DNA from: an uncultured Lachnospiraceae bacterium
GTDB lineage: Bacteria; Bacillota; Clostridia; Lachnospirales; Lachnospiraceae
DNA: 64,000 nucleotides
NCBI GenBank assembly: GCA_910579735.1
Contig: CAJTUZ010000001.1
Span: 62,001 to 126,000, forward strand
Direction: 5' to 3'
How positions within the stretch are numbered: the stretch's first letter is position 1; every line of letters begins with the position of its first letter. The notes below the pieces were generated by a model. The model was not told where the DNA came from, did not search any database, and was given only the letters and a program-made list of their open reading frames with translations. The translations under genes were made by a program, and so were the position numbers. Shown piece by piece: positions 1-8,798 of this stretch.

Positions 1-1
1 A

Positions 2-247
2 AATCTGCCCGGCGTGCGCATGACGGACTTGGAAGGCACTTATCTTGTGTGGCTGGATTTCAGGGATACGGGACTTGGTACGGAAGAACTGGAGAATCTG
101 ATCATTCATAAGGCAAAACTCTGGCTGGATGCCGGGCAGATGTTTGGAGAGAGCGGAAGCGGGTTTCAGAGAGTCAATGTCGCGTGTCCAAGAAGCGTGT
201 TAGCGGAAGCTCTGAACCGGATAAAAAAGGCAATGCATGATCGCTGA
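2..247 (+). CDS. PLP-dependent aminotransferase, MalY/PatB type (3' end only)
   Basis: This is the C-terminal 81 residues of a gene that enters from the left edge; the frame is open from base 2. The sequence reads NLPGVRMTDLEGTYLVWLDF at the start, then a run with LDAGQMFGESGSGFQRVN and a closing helix. That is the small domain of class I/II aminotransferases of the MalY/PatB cystathionine beta-lyase type: a substrate-binding edge strand and the conserved G-x-G-F-x-R-x-N segment whose Arg binds the substrate carboxylate. The PLP lysine lies outside the window, so C-S lyase versus transaminase activity cannot be settled. It ends 64 bases before the esterase gene, with no terminator seen between them. 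Confidence 0.8.
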   Translation, partial: NLPGVRMTDLEGTYLVWLDFRDTGLGTEELENLIIHKAKLWLDAGQMFGESGSGFQRVNVACPRSVLAEALNRIKKAMHDR

Positions 248-311
248 TGAACGGCTGCCGTAGAGTGCAGTATAATAAACATGATAAATACATATTTCAG
301 GAGGGAGCAGT

Positions 312-1097
312 ATGGCTTATTTTAGAATCGACTTTTTTTCCAACGCTTTAAGAAGGGAGACGTCCTTTGAAATGTTTATTCCCAATGACAGCAGGGAAGA
401 CATACCGAAGGAAGCGTCTGTTTATGACAAAAGAAAAATGAAAACACTGTTTTTGCTGCACGGCTATACGGGAAAGGCCGGTAACTGGGTTTCGCAGGAG
501 CAGGCGCAGAAATACAATTTCGCCATTGTGATGCCGAGCGTGGAGAACAGTTTCTATTTGAACGGATTGTCGACGGGACATGCTTTTCAGACTTATGTGG
601 GTGAAGAACTGGTCGAATATGTCCGCAAGACGTTCGGACTGGCAGAGAAGGCGGAAGATACCTATGTTCTTGGTTTGTCCATGGGCGGATTCGGCGCGCT
701 GCATACGGCATTTGCCTATCCGCAGACATTCGGGAAGACCGGGGCAATGTCTTCGGCGCTTATTATGCATGAGATCGCAAAGATGAAAGCGGGCGAGGAT
801 AACGGTGTGGCAAATTACGAGTATTACAGGGAGTGTTTCGGAGATCTGGAGCATGTGCTGGAGAGCGATAATAATCCGGAACAACTTGTCCGTAAATTAA
901 AAAATGACGGAAAGAAAATACCGGAGATCTATATGTGCTGCGGTACGGAGGACTTTCTGTTAGAGCCGAACCGGGCGTTTGATCAGTATCTGACAAATTT
1001 GGGCGTGGAACATATTTATAAAGAAGGGCCGGGCATCCATGATATGAAGTTCTGGAGCGAGTACGCTGAGAAGATCGTGGAGTGGATGTTTGCGTAA
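312..1097 (+). CDS. Alpha/beta-hydrolase esterase (putative esterase family, EstA/FrmB-like)
   Basis: A 261-residue cytoplasmic serine hydrolase of the PF00756-type esterase family (tributyrin esterases, S-formylglutathione hydrolases). The oxyanion region FLLHGYTG is at residues 48-54, the nucleophile elbow GLSMGG puts Ser at 123, an acidic residue lies in CGTEDF near residue 214, and the catalytic His is in GIHDMKFW near residue 243. There is no signal peptide. A GGAGG-type site (positions 300-305) precedes the ATG. The natural substrate is unknown; in this family it is often an acetylated or other short-chain ester. The gene ends just before a rho-independent terminator, so it is probably the last gene of the transcription unit entering from the left. 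Confidence 0.85.
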   Translation: MAYFRIDFFSNALRRETSFEMFIPNDSREDIPKEASVYDKRKMKTLFLLHGYTGKAGNWVSQEQAQKYNFAIVMPSVENSFYLNGLSTGHAFQTYVGEELVEYVRKTFGLAEKAEDTYVLGLSMGGFGALHTAFAYPQTFGKTGAMSSALIMHEIAKMKAGEDNGVANYEYYRECFGDLEHVLESDNNPEQLVRKLKNDGKKIPEIYMCCGTEDFLLEPNRAFDQYLTNLGVEHIYKEGPGIHDMKFWSEYAEKIVEWMFA

Positions 1098-1143
1098 GCG
1101 GATGAGAAGGCGCGGGGGCAGGATAAAAGAATGAGAGAAGGAA

Positions 1144-1186
1144 GGCGTCGATTGCTTTGTATCAATGAAGTAATCGGCGTCTTTTT
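1144..1186 (+). terminator. Rho-independent terminator after the esterase
   Basis: A 12-bp stem (1144-1155 with 1170-1181, three G-U pairs) with a 14-nt loop is followed by five T residues. It separates the esterase from the BlaI/BlaR1 unit. Confidence 0.75.
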
Positions 1187-1238
1187 GCCGTTTTGTATCT
1201 TTTTGATAAAGAAAGGCAGAAATCTTCTAAATAACCAT

Positions 1239-1267
1239 TTGACAAAAAGATTATACAAATGTATAAT
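1239..1267 (+). promoter_or_regulatory. Consensus sigma-A promoter of the BlaI/BlaR1 operon
   Basis: TTGACA at 1239-1244, a 17-bp spacer, and TATAAT at 1262-1267: a perfect consensus. The -10 box lies inside the first operator dyad, as expected for a strong promoter kept silent by its own repressor. Confidence 0.9.
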
Positions 1268-1287
1268 ATGTTATACAATCGTATAAT
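1250..1287 (+). promoter_or_regulatory. Twin BlaI-type operators
   Basis: There are two dyads, ATTATAC-AAAT-GTATAAT at 1250-1267 and GTTATAC-AATC-GTATAAT at 1270-1287, 20 bp apart centre to centre (about two helical turns). The first contains TACA-N2-TGTA, the core known for BlaI/MecI/CopY-family repressors. One dyad covers the -10 box and the other the start-site region. Binding by the BlaI-family protein encoded just downstream (autorepression) is inferred. Confidence 0.8.
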
Positions 1288-1311
1288 ACGAGAAGAAAGG
1301 AGAACAGGCCT

Positions 1312-1716
1312 ATGTGCGGAGTACGCAGGAAACTGGGGGACGCGGAGTTGGAGATCATGCAGGTGATCTGGAAAAGCGGGGAGGCCGTTACGTCGAATTA
1401 TATTCTAAAGGAACTGCAGGGACGGAGAAAATGGCAGTTGTCTACGTTGATGACCTCGTTATCGAGATTATGTGATAAAGAATTTGTCACCTGCGACCGT
1501 TCAAAGGGGATGAATTTATATATGGCGCTGGTTTCGGAGAATGATTATAAGATGAAAGAAGGCAGGCATTTTTTGCAGAGGCTGTATGATAATTCCGTCC
1601 GGAATCTGGTGGCGACTTTGTATGGAAACGACGTGCTGGCGGACGCTGATATTCAGGAGCTGCGGCAGTTTCTGGATGAAATAGAAGAAAAGAGTGACGG
1701 GGAGAAATCATCATGA
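1312..1716 (+). CDS. BlaI/MecI/CopY-family transcriptional repressor
   Basis: A 134-residue winged-helix repressor. The N-terminal 80 residues contain the family signature (LGDAELEIMQVIWKSGE, then LSTLMTSLSRLCDKEFV as the recognition helix region), followed by a C-terminal dimerisation helix pair. BlaI-family proteins bind inverted TACA/TGTA sites as dimers and are inactivated when a partner M56 peptidase triggers their cleavage. The stop overlaps the start of the M56 gene by four bases, so the two are translationally coupled. The start at 1312 is preceded by AAGGAG. The probable operators lie immediately upstream. The inducing signal and the regulon are unknown; a class D beta-lactamase-like gene exists 49 kb away but shows no linkage. 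Confidence 0.92.
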   Translation: MCGVRRKLGDAELEIMQVIWKSGEAVTSNYILKELQGRRKWQLSTLMTSLSRLCDKEFVTCDRSKGMNLYMALVSENDYKMKEGRHFLQRLYDNSVRNLVATLYGNDVLADADIQELRQFLDEIEEKSDGEKSS

Positions 1717-3323
1717 TAACGAGTCTGTTTCTTTTATTTTTGGAAGTTTCTCTGTCAACAAGTCTGATCGTGCTTATTCTGGCCGGTCTTTCTCCTCTTT
1801 TGAATAAGCGGTATGCCGCAAAATGGAAACGTCTGATCTGGCTGTTTCTGGCAGTGCAGCTGTTACTTCCGGTGCAGGGTCCTGCCGCGGAAACCATTGC
1901 CGGTCTGGCTGCTCAGATCGGGGCGATGCGGGCGGCGCAGACACAAACGGCGCCGGCAGACATAGAGGGGAGCCATACTGCACCGTACAGGAGGATCGTT
2001 GTTGAGATACCGGAGGAGATGACGACGCCTGTCATAGCGCAGTCTGTAAACGGAGAGGATGCGGTTACGGTTCTGGATATCGTCGCTTATATATGGGCCG
2101 CCGGCGCTTTGGCGGTATGTTTTTTTCATTTGTTCAGTTATCTGCATTACGAAAGAACGGTCAAAAAAGATGGTATACCCGTGAAAAAAGGGATTATCCG
2201 GGAGCAGTTAGCGGTATTGTCACAAGAATTGCAGATAAAGAGAAACGTACCCGCGATCGTGTATTCCCGGGCTGGAAGTCCGATGATTCTGGGGATCATA
2301 CGGCCCGTGCTGGTGCTGCCGAAAGCAAAATACAGCGAGGAAGAGCTGTTTTTTATTGTAAGACATGAACTTTGCCATTTAAAGCAGCATGACGTTTCCT
2401 TTAAGCTGCTGCTGATGGCGGCGGGCGCACTGCACTGGTTTAATCCGTTTATTTGGATCATGCGCAAAGAAGCGGTCGTCGATATTGAATTATCCTGTGA
2501 CGAGCGGGTTATTCAGGGAATGCGGTATGCGGATAGAAAAGCGTACACGGAGACTCTGTTTTCCATGATTCATTGCAGAAACGGAAAAAAGACCGTTTTA
2601 TCAACACAGTTATACGGGGGAAAACAGATCATGAAAAAACGTTTTCAAAATATTTTAAGAAAGGGCAGGAAGAAAGATGGCGCTGTGGTGTTGGCATGTG
2701 CCATGCTTTTAACCATTGCGCTGGGAACAATGATAGGCTGTTCTTTGGCTGAGGAAGGCCAAACTGTGGGAGAAACTACAGTGGAAGTTCTGAATATTTC
2801 GCAGGAAGAAGAGGTCCCGGGAGACGATGTTTTTACGGATGACTTAAAGCAGCAGCCTGAAGATGACGGTATTATGGCAGTCCCCGGAGAAAATGAGGCG
2901 GAGACAACGATCCTTACCGTTATGAAGGAAGGAGAAGGCGAGGAAATACCGGCGACGCTCTATGTGGGAGACGGATATTCCATTTATTTGACGGATAACG
3001 ATTGGCAGCAGTATGAGCCTGACGCCTGGCAGGGTATTGTAAAAGGAGAACCGGCGTTAAACGGGCAGGTCAAAATGGAGATCCGGTATTTTGCAGGAGA
3101 GACCTATGCGCAGATACAGGAAAGACTGCTGGGGGAGGGATATGAAGCGGAGGATGCCTGGTTTGGCAGACTGGAAAATGATATGGTATACAAAATCAGG
3201 CTGTATGAGACGGCAAGCGGTACATGGGGCGTATCCTGCAGTTATATTCAGGAGGCGGAAGAAGGCTGGGGACGGACGATAAGGGCGATGGCGGAGACAT
3301 TTGCTGTATCGGATAACACGTAA
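1713..3323 (+). CDS. M56-family membrane metallopeptidase (BlaR1-like) with an unusual sensor domain
   Basis: A 536-residue integral membrane peptidase, partner of the BlaI repressor. Membrane helices lie near residues 3-25, 36-52 and 125-145. A cytoplasmic M56 catalytic domain carries HELCH (about residues 218-222) and the downstream SCDERVI motif supplying the third zinc ligand. A further hydrophobic helix is near residues 325-343, followed by an extracellular C-terminal domain of about 190 residues. In staphylococcal BlaR1 that domain is a penicillin-binding module with an STxK serine; here I find no STxK, YGN or KTG motif. The domain instead is acidic with a threonine-rich linker and unrecognised. 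The signal sensed is therefore unlikely to be a beta-lactam acylating a PBP-type domain. Confidence 0.9.
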   Translation: MITSLFLLFLEVSLSTSLIVLILAGLSPLLNKRYAAKWKRLIWLFLAVQLLLPVQGPAAETIAGLAAQIGAMRAAQTQTAPADIEGSHTAPYRRIVVEIPEEMTTPVIAQSVNGEDAVTVLDIVAYIWAAGALAVCFFHLFSYLHYERTVKKDGIPVKKGIIREQLAVLSQELQIKRNVPAIVYSRAGSPMILGIIRPVLVLPKAKYSEEELFFIVRHELCHLKQHDVSFKLLLMAAGALHWFNPFIWIMRKEAVVDIELSCDERVIQGMRYADRKAYTETLFSMIHCRNGKKTVLSTQLYGGKQIMKKRFQNILRKGRKKDGAVVLACAMLLTIALGTMIGCSLAEEGQTVGETTVEVLNISQEEEVPGDDVFTDDLKQQPEDDGIMAVPGENEAETTILTVMKEGEGEEIPATLYVGDGYSIYLTDNDWQQYEPDAWQGIVKGEPALNGQVKMEIRYFAGETYAQIQERLLGEGYEAEDAWFGRLENDMVYKIRLYETASGTWGVSCSYIQEAEEGWGRTIRAMAETFAVSDNT

Positions 3324-3351
3324 AGTCTGCAGAACGGACAGGCGCAAAGCA

Positions 3352-4131
3352 TTACGGAGCAGCAGCACCCGCAGCCTGATGCGCCATCAGTACGCTTTTG
3401 GCTTCCGCCACGATGGCGCGGTCGGTTCTGTAAATATCATATTCGCTCATGGCGGGCAGTCCCATGGGAACACCTTCTTTACGGTATAGCATGCCGCTGT
3501 CTATGATCTTTTTTGCAGAAAGATGATAACTCGTTATTTCCGTATCCACGAGAAACTGACGGATCACTTCCGGGTTTACGCCTGCGCCGGCCATGATCTG
3601 CGGACCGTTTATTTGCTTCTGTAGTTTACATAATTCATTTAAAAGCGGCATGCCGGTCAGGCAGTCTTTTTCCTGCCCGGACGTCAGTATGGTATCGATT
3701 CCCAGTTCGGAAGCCTGTCTGTAAGCCTTGATGGGATCGGCACATACGTCAAACGCGCGGTGAAGCGTTATTTTCAGGCTGCCGGCTGTTTTGATAAGCT
3801 CCGACATTTGTGTCATATTTAGATCACCATCCGGCGTAAGGCAGCCGATTACCACACCGTCGGCGCCTGCTTCCTTATAAAGTTCTGTTTCCCGTTTGAT
3901 GACCGCAAATTCATGCTCTGTATAGAGAAAATCTCCGAAACGGGGACGCAGAAGGACACGGACCGGCAGATCACAGATAGTTCTGACCTGTTCAAATAAG
4001 GCGATACCCGGCGAAGTGCCGCCGATGACCAGCGCAGCACACAATTCCAGACGGTCTGCTCCGCCCTTTGCGGCGGCCATGGCCGATTCCACGCTGTCTA
4101 CGCAGCATTCCAGTATATAGTTCTTTTTCAT
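3352..4131 (-). CDS. cutC: CutC family protein (copper homeostasis-named TIM barrel)
   Basis: A 259-residue CutC-family TIM barrel. Recognisable segments are LECCVDSVESA near the N-terminus, GADRLELCA, RPRFGDF, GADGVVIGCL, TLHRAFDVC and IMAGAGVNPE. The family was named for copper tolerance in E. coli, but that role is disputed and the reaction is unknown. A longer reading frame exists to 4173. I chose the ATG at 4129-4131 because a GGAGG site (4141-4145 on this strand) stands 9 nt before it, and only 3 nt before the alternative ATG at 4135-4137. The gene is convergent with the M56 peptidase gene and divergent from the antiporter gene. Confidence 0.9.
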   Translation of the reverse strand: MKKNYILECCVDSVESAMAAAKGGADRLELCAALVIGGTSPGIALFEQVRTICDLPVRVLLRPRFGDFLYTEHEFAVIKRETELYKEAGADGVVIGCLTPDGDLNMTQMSELIKTAGSLKITLHRAFDVCADPIKAYRQASELGIDTILTSGQEKDCLTGMPLLNELCKLQKQINGPQIMAGAGVNPEVIRQFLVDTEITSYHLSAKKIIDSGMLYRKEGVPMGLPAMSEYDIYRTDRAIVAEAKSVLMAHQAAGAAAP

Positions 4132-4313
4132 ATCCATATGCCTCCGCGTTTCTGTATGGTGATCTGATGTCACAGTCTGATCGTATCATATTTCTTGCTT
4201 TATTTCTATGCATTTTCCTGCAGATAATACTTAAAAAATGAAAGTCTGAAAAATTGATGAATTTTTTGCGCGTCATGCACCATCAAAAGCCGCAGCTCTT
4301 TCATACAAAACAC

Positions 4314-4342
4314 TTGTTCGAATATACTGCTTATGCTATACT
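4314..4342 (+). promoter_or_regulatory. Probable promoter of the NhaC-family antiporter gene
   Basis: TTGTTC at 4314-4319, a 17-bp spacer and TATACT at 4337-4342. It sits in the roughly 290-bp divergent region between cutC and the antiporter. Apart from this and the ribosome binding sites I see no other signal in that region. Confidence 0.55.
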
Positions 4343-4425
4343 TTTATAAACAGAGCCGTCTCATACAGTAGAAAACGATTGACTGTGCAAATGGGAAGAG
4401 GCATTTTTATAGCAGGAGGAGAAAG

Positions 4426-5808
4426 ATGGACCGGAAAATAAAAAAGATAACATATCGTTTCGGAAAGGCGGGGAGCCTTTCGCCGCTTATTGCCGCGGCG
4501 GCGATGATCCTGTGGGCGGCGCTTAGCCAGTCCAATGTGAACGGCTATGTGCTGGCTTTTTTTGCGGCGCTGTTAACAGGAATTATTTTTACAAAAGATG
4601 AAAAAGCATACGGGGAAGCGCTTGTTTATGGACTCAGCAAACCCATGTTCGGCGTGATTGTGCTGGCGGTGATACTGGCGGCAGTCTCCGGTAAGCTGAT
4701 TTCAAACAGCGGAGTCGTGCAGACTATTGCGGCATATGTGGTGGCGGCCGGTTTTACGGGGAAACTCTTTGTGGCGGCGAGCTTTCTCATTACCTGCCTG
4801 CTGGCATTTGCTACGGGAACTTCGGTAGGGACTTATTTCGTGGTGATCCCGATCCTGTTTCCGGTGGGCGTGATGGCAGGTGCGGCGCCGGAATTTATGA
4901 TCGGTGCGATTGTGTCGGGAGCGGCATTCGGTGATAATCTGGGTCCGATCTCGGATACCACGATCGCTTCCTCCGCAACGCAGCGTGCGGATCTGGGTAC
5001 CGTGGTGAAGACCAGGACACGTTACAGTCTGCCTGCGGCGGCAGGGGCGCTGATCCTGTTCCTGCTGTTTTCCAGGACTACGGATGGCTCTCATGCTGTC
5101 GCTGCGGCGGATACTTCGGTGAATCCGCTCAGTTTGATCATGCTGGTGGTGCCGGTAGTGATCATTGCGCTTTGTATGATGAAAAAGCATCTGATCACGG
5201 CCCTGACGTGGGGGATCCTGGCAGGAATTGCCGCAGGACTGCTTTCCGGTATTTATGCGGTAGAGGATCTTGTTGCGTTTCCCGGCGGTTTTTCCGTGTC
5301 CGGAGCGATCATAGAGGCCATTACGGGAACGGCGGGAACGATGGCAATGCTGATCGGTGTGTTTGCGCTTCTGGGCGTACTGGAATGCGGCGGCTTCTTT
5401 GAGGATGTGGGGGCGCTTTTAACCCGTCTGGCTAAAAAAGAGCGCAGTACAGAAGCAACCATTGTACTGTCCGTAGGCATACTAAGCATGGTGACGGGGG
5501 TTATTTCGGTCGCGATCGTGGCCCTTGGCGACCTGATCAATGAAATCGGAGAAAAAACGGGCGTAAATAAGTACCGCCGCGCGAATCTGATGGATTGTAC
5601 AGGGTGTGTATTCTGCTTTTTGGCGCCATGGACGGTGCACTGTGTCATTCCGGCGCAGCTCTCCGCCGGGTTCGGCGAAAGCACAGCCGTCGCACCCGGA
5701 TCGGTGCCTTTCGTGAATTATTATTCTCTATGCATGGCAGTGATCCTTGTGATGGCGTTAGTTACGGGATACGGAAGAAAGATGCCTAAGGGGGAGCGGG
5801 ACAGATAG
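4426..5808 (+). CDS. NhaC-family Na+/H+ antiporter
   Basis: A 460-residue polytopic membrane protein with about 11-12 hydrophobic segments. The family signature GDNLGPISDTTIAS lies near residues 167-180, followed by ATQRADLG; the acidic residues of this stretch are associated with ion translocation in NhaC-type exchangers. Another conserved stretch, near residues 385-395, is DCTGCVFCFLAPW. Likely role: secondary sodium/proton (or organic anion) exchange at the cytoplasmic membrane. The start has a strong AGGAGGAG site 6 nt upstream. It appears to be a single-gene unit with its own promoter and a terminator-like hairpin 23 bases after the stop. Exchanged substrates cannot be read from the sequence. 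Confidence 0.85.
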   Translation: MDRKIKKITYRFGKAGSLSPLIAAAAMILWAALSQSNVNGYVLAFFAALLTGIIFTKDEKAYGEALVYGLSKPMFGVIVLAVILAAVSGKLISNSGVVQTIAAYVVAAGFTGKLFVAASFLITCLLAFATGTSVGTYFVVIPILFPVGVMAGAAPEFMIGAIVSGAAFGDNLGPISDTTIASSATQRADLGTVVKTRTRYSLPAAAGALILFLLFSRTTDGSHAVAAADTSVNPLSLIMLVVPVVIIALCMMKKHLITALTWGILAGIAAGLLSGIYAVEDLVAFPGGFSVSGAIIEAITGTAGTMAMLIGVFALLGVLECGGFFEDVGALLTRLAKKERSTEATIVLSVGILSMVTGVISVAIVALGDLINEIGEKTGVNKYRRANLMDCTGCVFCFLAPWTVHCVIPAQLSAGFGESTAVAPGSVPFVNYYSLCMAVILVMALVTGYGRKMPKGERDR

Positions 5809-5830
5809 GACATCCTGCCTGCTGATGTCG

Positions 5831-5857
5831 TAAAAAGCACAATCTGCACGCTTTTTA
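5831..5857 (+). terminator. Terminator-like hairpin after the antiporter
   Basis: An 8-bp stem, TAAAAAGC (5831-5838) with GCTTTTTA (5850-5857), and an 11-nt loop. The A/T arms give a U-rich tail on either strand. It separates the antiporter from DUF4867. Confidence 0.5.
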
Positions 5858-5982
5858 AGCAGAAATATGGTAGCCGCATACAGATATATCCGGGTAAAAT
5901 GAAAGAACAGGATAAACCGCAGGGGGAAGACTGTTACGGCTGCAGATAATGAGGTAACTGCGGTAAGCGAAGGAGGCAGGAG

Positions 5983-6618
5983 ATGGTAATTTTCTCTGTA
6001 ACGGATCCGTCCTTTCAAGAGTATGGACAGATTGTAGATGGGTATGACAAGGAAGAACTGCTTGCGTTTCTGCGTGATGAGATTGAAATTCCGGATGGTA
6101 TGGCTTATGTGCCGAAGGATGAGCGTCTGATGAGGCTTTCGATCGCCGGAGATATTTCAGAGCGTTTCTACGGCGGTATGCCGGCGGCTTTAGGCTGGGT
6201 CTGCGGGCATAATACAAAGCTGAACTGTTTGGAATATCACAGGGACAGTGAACTGAATATGGGAACGGAAGATTTTATTTTACTGCTTGGCAGGAGAACA
6301 CAGATTGAGGATGACGGCACGTTTGATACCGAAAATGTGAAGGCGTTTAGGATACCGGCAGGTGTAATGATTGAAATTTATGCGACTACGCTGCATTATG
6401 CGCCCTGCCAGGCGGATGATCACGGCTTCAGGGTCTTTGCGGCGCTGCCGGATGGAAGCAATACGGATAAGTCGGATATCGTGCCGGCGAATGCGGAAGA
6501 CAGGCTTTTGTTTGCCAGAAATAAGTGGCTTCTTGCGCATCCGGATTCACAAGAAGCGGCCGCCGGGGCTTATGCGGGACTCAAGGGAATGAATATCGAT
6601 ATAAAAAAGAATGTATGA
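5983..6618 (+). CDS. DUF4867 family protein (cupin-like)
   Basis: A 211-residue cytoplasmic protein I recognise as the DUF4867 family, found in Clostridia and without a known reaction. The central part has a cupin-like pattern: KLNCLEYHRDSELNMGTEDF with clustered His/Glu, a following LGRRTQI strand, and a second half RIPAGVMIEIYATTLHYAPC that looks like the second cupin motif (His near residue 138). A metal-dependent sugar isomerase-like role is an inference only. The start is preceded by AAGGAGGCAGG. It stands directly before the GH10 xylanase gene in the same direction (100 bases apart, no terminator), which ties it to pentose or oligosaccharide use. Confidence 0.75.
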   Translation: MVIFSVTDPSFQEYGQIVDGYDKEELLAFLRDEIEIPDGMAYVPKDERLMRLSIAGDISERFYGGMPAALGWVCGHNTKLNCLEYHRDSELNMGTEDFILLLGRRTQIEDDGTFDTENVKAFRIPAGVMIEIYATTLHYAPCQADDHGFRVFAALPDGSNTDKSDIVPANAEDRLLFARNKWLLAHPDSQEAAAGAYAGLKGMNIDIKKNV

Positions 6619-6718
6619 AGCATGATGAGTGCTGTTGAAAAGAGAAAAATGTGGAAGACGGGAACCTTTTCCTGACCTGTGCAGGCGAAACGTATCCCGG
6701 CAGCGGTTTGGAGGAAAA

Positions 6719-7942
6719 ATGGAACAGTATGCAAATAGAAAAGCTGCTGCACAGATCCGTGTAGTGGATGAAAAGGGTAATGCAGTAAAAAATTCAGAAT
6801 TTCAGGCGGAATTGACCAATCATGATTTTTTGTTTGGCTGTGGAGCCTTTGATGCGCTTTCGCTTATGGATGAAGAAAAGAACGATGCATTCTGCGAAGA
6901 CCGTATGCGCAAATGGCTGGATTTGTATAATTACGGAACCATGTCCTTTTATTGGGGCGCTTATGAGGAAAAGGAAAACGCGCCGGCATATGAAAGCCGT
7001 ATGAATGCGTCCCGCTATCTGAAAGAGCATGGCAAGACCGTAAAAGGCCATCCTTTATGCTGGCATACGCTGTGCGCAGACTGGCTCATGAAATATGATA
7101 ACAAGACGATCATGGACAGGCAGCTTGAGAGAATTCACAGAGATGTTGCGGCTTTTGCCGGTGTGATCGATATGTGGGATGTGATCAACGAAGTGGTCAT
7201 TATGCCCGAATTTGACAAATATGATAATGCGGTCACGAGAATCTGCAGGGAATACGGACGCATCACTCTGGTCAAAGAGGTTTTCGCCGCAGCCAGAGCC
7301 GCCAATCCGAAGGCCGTTCTTTTGATCAATGATTTTAATTTAAGCGACAGATATGCTAAGCTGATAGCCGAATGTCTCGATGCGGGCGTGCTGATCGATG
7401 CGATCGGTCTGCAGACCCACCAGCATCAGGGCTACATGGGAAAAGAGAAACTTGAAGAGATCATTAAACGGTTTGAAGGTTTCGGTCTGCCGCTGCATTT
7501 TACGGAGAATACGCTGGTATCGGGCCATATTATGCCATCTCATATTGTAGATTTGAATGATTATCAGATTCCGGAATGGCCGACGACGCCGGAGGGAGAA
7601 AAACGTCAGGCAGAAGAAATGGAGGATATGTACCGTTTCCTGTTTGCACATCCTTTGGTGGAAGCGGTCACCGGGTGGGATTTCACTGATGGCGCGTGGC
7701 TTGGAGCGCCAAGCGGCGTGCTGCGGGCAGATAACAGTAAGAAACCATCTTATGATATGCTGCAGGATCTGATTCACAGGGAATGGCATACGTCGGAAAA
7801 AATAAGGACAGATGAAAACGGCACAGCAGTTCTTACCGGTTTTAAGGGCACTTATAGCCTGACCGGAGAGAAAGCATGTGGAAACTTTCATCTCGGTCAG
7901 GAGAAAGAGTGTATTACTGTGACATGTTCTCCTTGGAAATAG
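6719..7942 (+). CDS. Glycoside hydrolase family 10 endo-1,4-beta-xylanase, intracellular
   Basis: A 407-residue GH10 (beta/alpha)8 barrel that cleaves beta-1,4-xylan or xylo-oligosaccharides with retention. Visible motifs are GHPLCWHT (about residues 110-117), the acid/base WDVINEVV (Glu158), LLINDFNL, and the nucleophile LHFTENTL (Glu263); WDFTDGAWL closes the barrel. There is no signal peptide, so it probably acts on imported oligosaccharides. The frame is open upstream to 6629, but GGAGG at 6710-6714 points to the ATG at 6719. A small beta-rich tail follows the barrel. The last 29 bases overlap the convergent AraC gene. Probably co-transcribed with DUF4867. Confidence 0.93.
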   Translation: MEQYANRKAAAQIRVVDEKGNAVKNSEFQAELTNHDFLFGCGAFDALSLMDEEKNDAFCEDRMRKWLDLYNYGTMSFYWGAYEEKENAPAYESRMNASRYLKEHGKTVKGHPLCWHTLCADWLMKYDNKTIMDRQLERIHRDVAAFAGVIDMWDVINEVVIMPEFDKYDNAVTRICREYGRITLVKEVFAAARAANPKAVLLINDFNLSDRYAKLIAECLDAGVLIDAIGLQTHQHQGYMGKEKLEEIIKRFEGFGLPLHFTENTLVSGHIMPSHIVDLNDYQIPEWPTTPEGEKRQAEEMEDMYRFLFAHPLVEAVTGWDFTDGAWLGAPSGVLRADNSKKPSYDMLQDLIHREWHTSEKIRTDENGTAVLTGFKGTYSLTGEKACGNFHLGQEKECITVTCSPWK

Positions 7943-8798
7943 GCTGGATCATGGCTTCACGGAATGCAGTAGGGGAAATGCCCTTGATCTTCTTAAACGT
8001 ACGGTTAAACGATGAAATGCTGGAAAATCCGCATTCAATGGCAATGTCGAGAATCCTCTTTTTGGGGCCTAAAAACAGTGTTTCCGCCCGGTTGATCCTC
8101 TCTCTGATGAGGTAATCGATAAAGGTCATCTGCGTATAATCCTTAAATAAATGAGAGAAGTAGGATTTACTGATGCCGAGCTGATGGGCAACGGAATCCA
8201 GTGTCAGAGGTTCCGCACAGTTATGGGAAATATACAGGCATGCTTCGGCCATGAGCCTGGAGGATTTGTACTGTGTCACCGTATAGCCGGAGTTATGGGC
8301 ATTGTTTGAATTGATACAATACTGCCCAAACAGGGAAAAGAAAGTAAGCAACAGAGAATAAGTATCAACCTCAACAAATGGATGTTCTGATTTACGAAGA
8401 ACATCTATTTGTTTTAATGTCAGGATCATCCTGTCATTTTCCACGTTGCAGGGGTCATAGGAACAATAGAGCGTCTTATATAGAACGGGAAGAATGCGGT
8501 TGATATCATTCATGACCGTGATCAGGTTAATCGGAAACTGAATGATCAGGAAGGATTCTTCCGACACATTTTCAACAGAATGCAGATCTCCCGGATAGAC
8601 AATGACGAGATCGTTAGGCTTTAAGTCATATTTGTTGAAATTGATGGTAACAGTATTACCATCCTGCAGACTTAAGAGAATTTCTGCGTAAGGATGCCAG
8701 TGAATGCTGTTCACATAGTCTGCATCGATATTTTTCGAAACAATAATTTTTCTGCCTTCCGCAAAGGAAAGGTCTTCATAGTAACTGTCCAGCTGCAT
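7914..8798 (-). CDS. AraC-family regulator, likely activator of the xylan operon
   Basis: A 294-residue AraC/XylS protein. The N-terminal 170 residues form a cupin-type sensor domain (IHWHPYAEILLSL, VIVYPGDLHSVENV), and the C-terminal 100 residues carry two helix-turn-helix motifs (LTLDSVAHQLGISKSYFSHL and RILDIAIECGFSS with FNRTFKKIKGISP). The frame continues upstream to 8870, but a GGGAG site (8809-8813) 9-10 nt before the ATG at 8796-8798 decides the shorter start. It is divergent from the long xylan operon and convergent with the xylanase, overlapping its 3' end by 29 bases. Inferred role: sensing a xylo-oligosaccharide and activating the operon that begins at 9183. Confidence 0.9.
   Translation of the reverse strand: MQLDSYYEDLSFAEGRKIIVSKNIDADYVNSIHWHPYAEILLSLQDGNTVTINFNKYDLKPNDLVIVYPGDLHSVENVSEESFLIIQFPINLITVMNDINRILPVLYKTLYCSYDPCNVENDRMILTLKQIDVLRKSEHPFVEVDTYSLLLTFFSLFGQYCINSNNAHNSGYTVTQYKSSRLMAEACLYISHNCAEPLTLDSVAHQLGISKSYFSHLFKDYTQMTFIDYLIRERINRAETLFLGPKKRILDIAIECGFSSISSFNRTFKKIKGISPTAFREAMIQPISKENMSQ

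Noticed and set aside
348..884. Long minus-strand open frame under the esterase
   Set aside because: Antisense shadow of a clear esterase gene, with no ribosome binding site and no family features.
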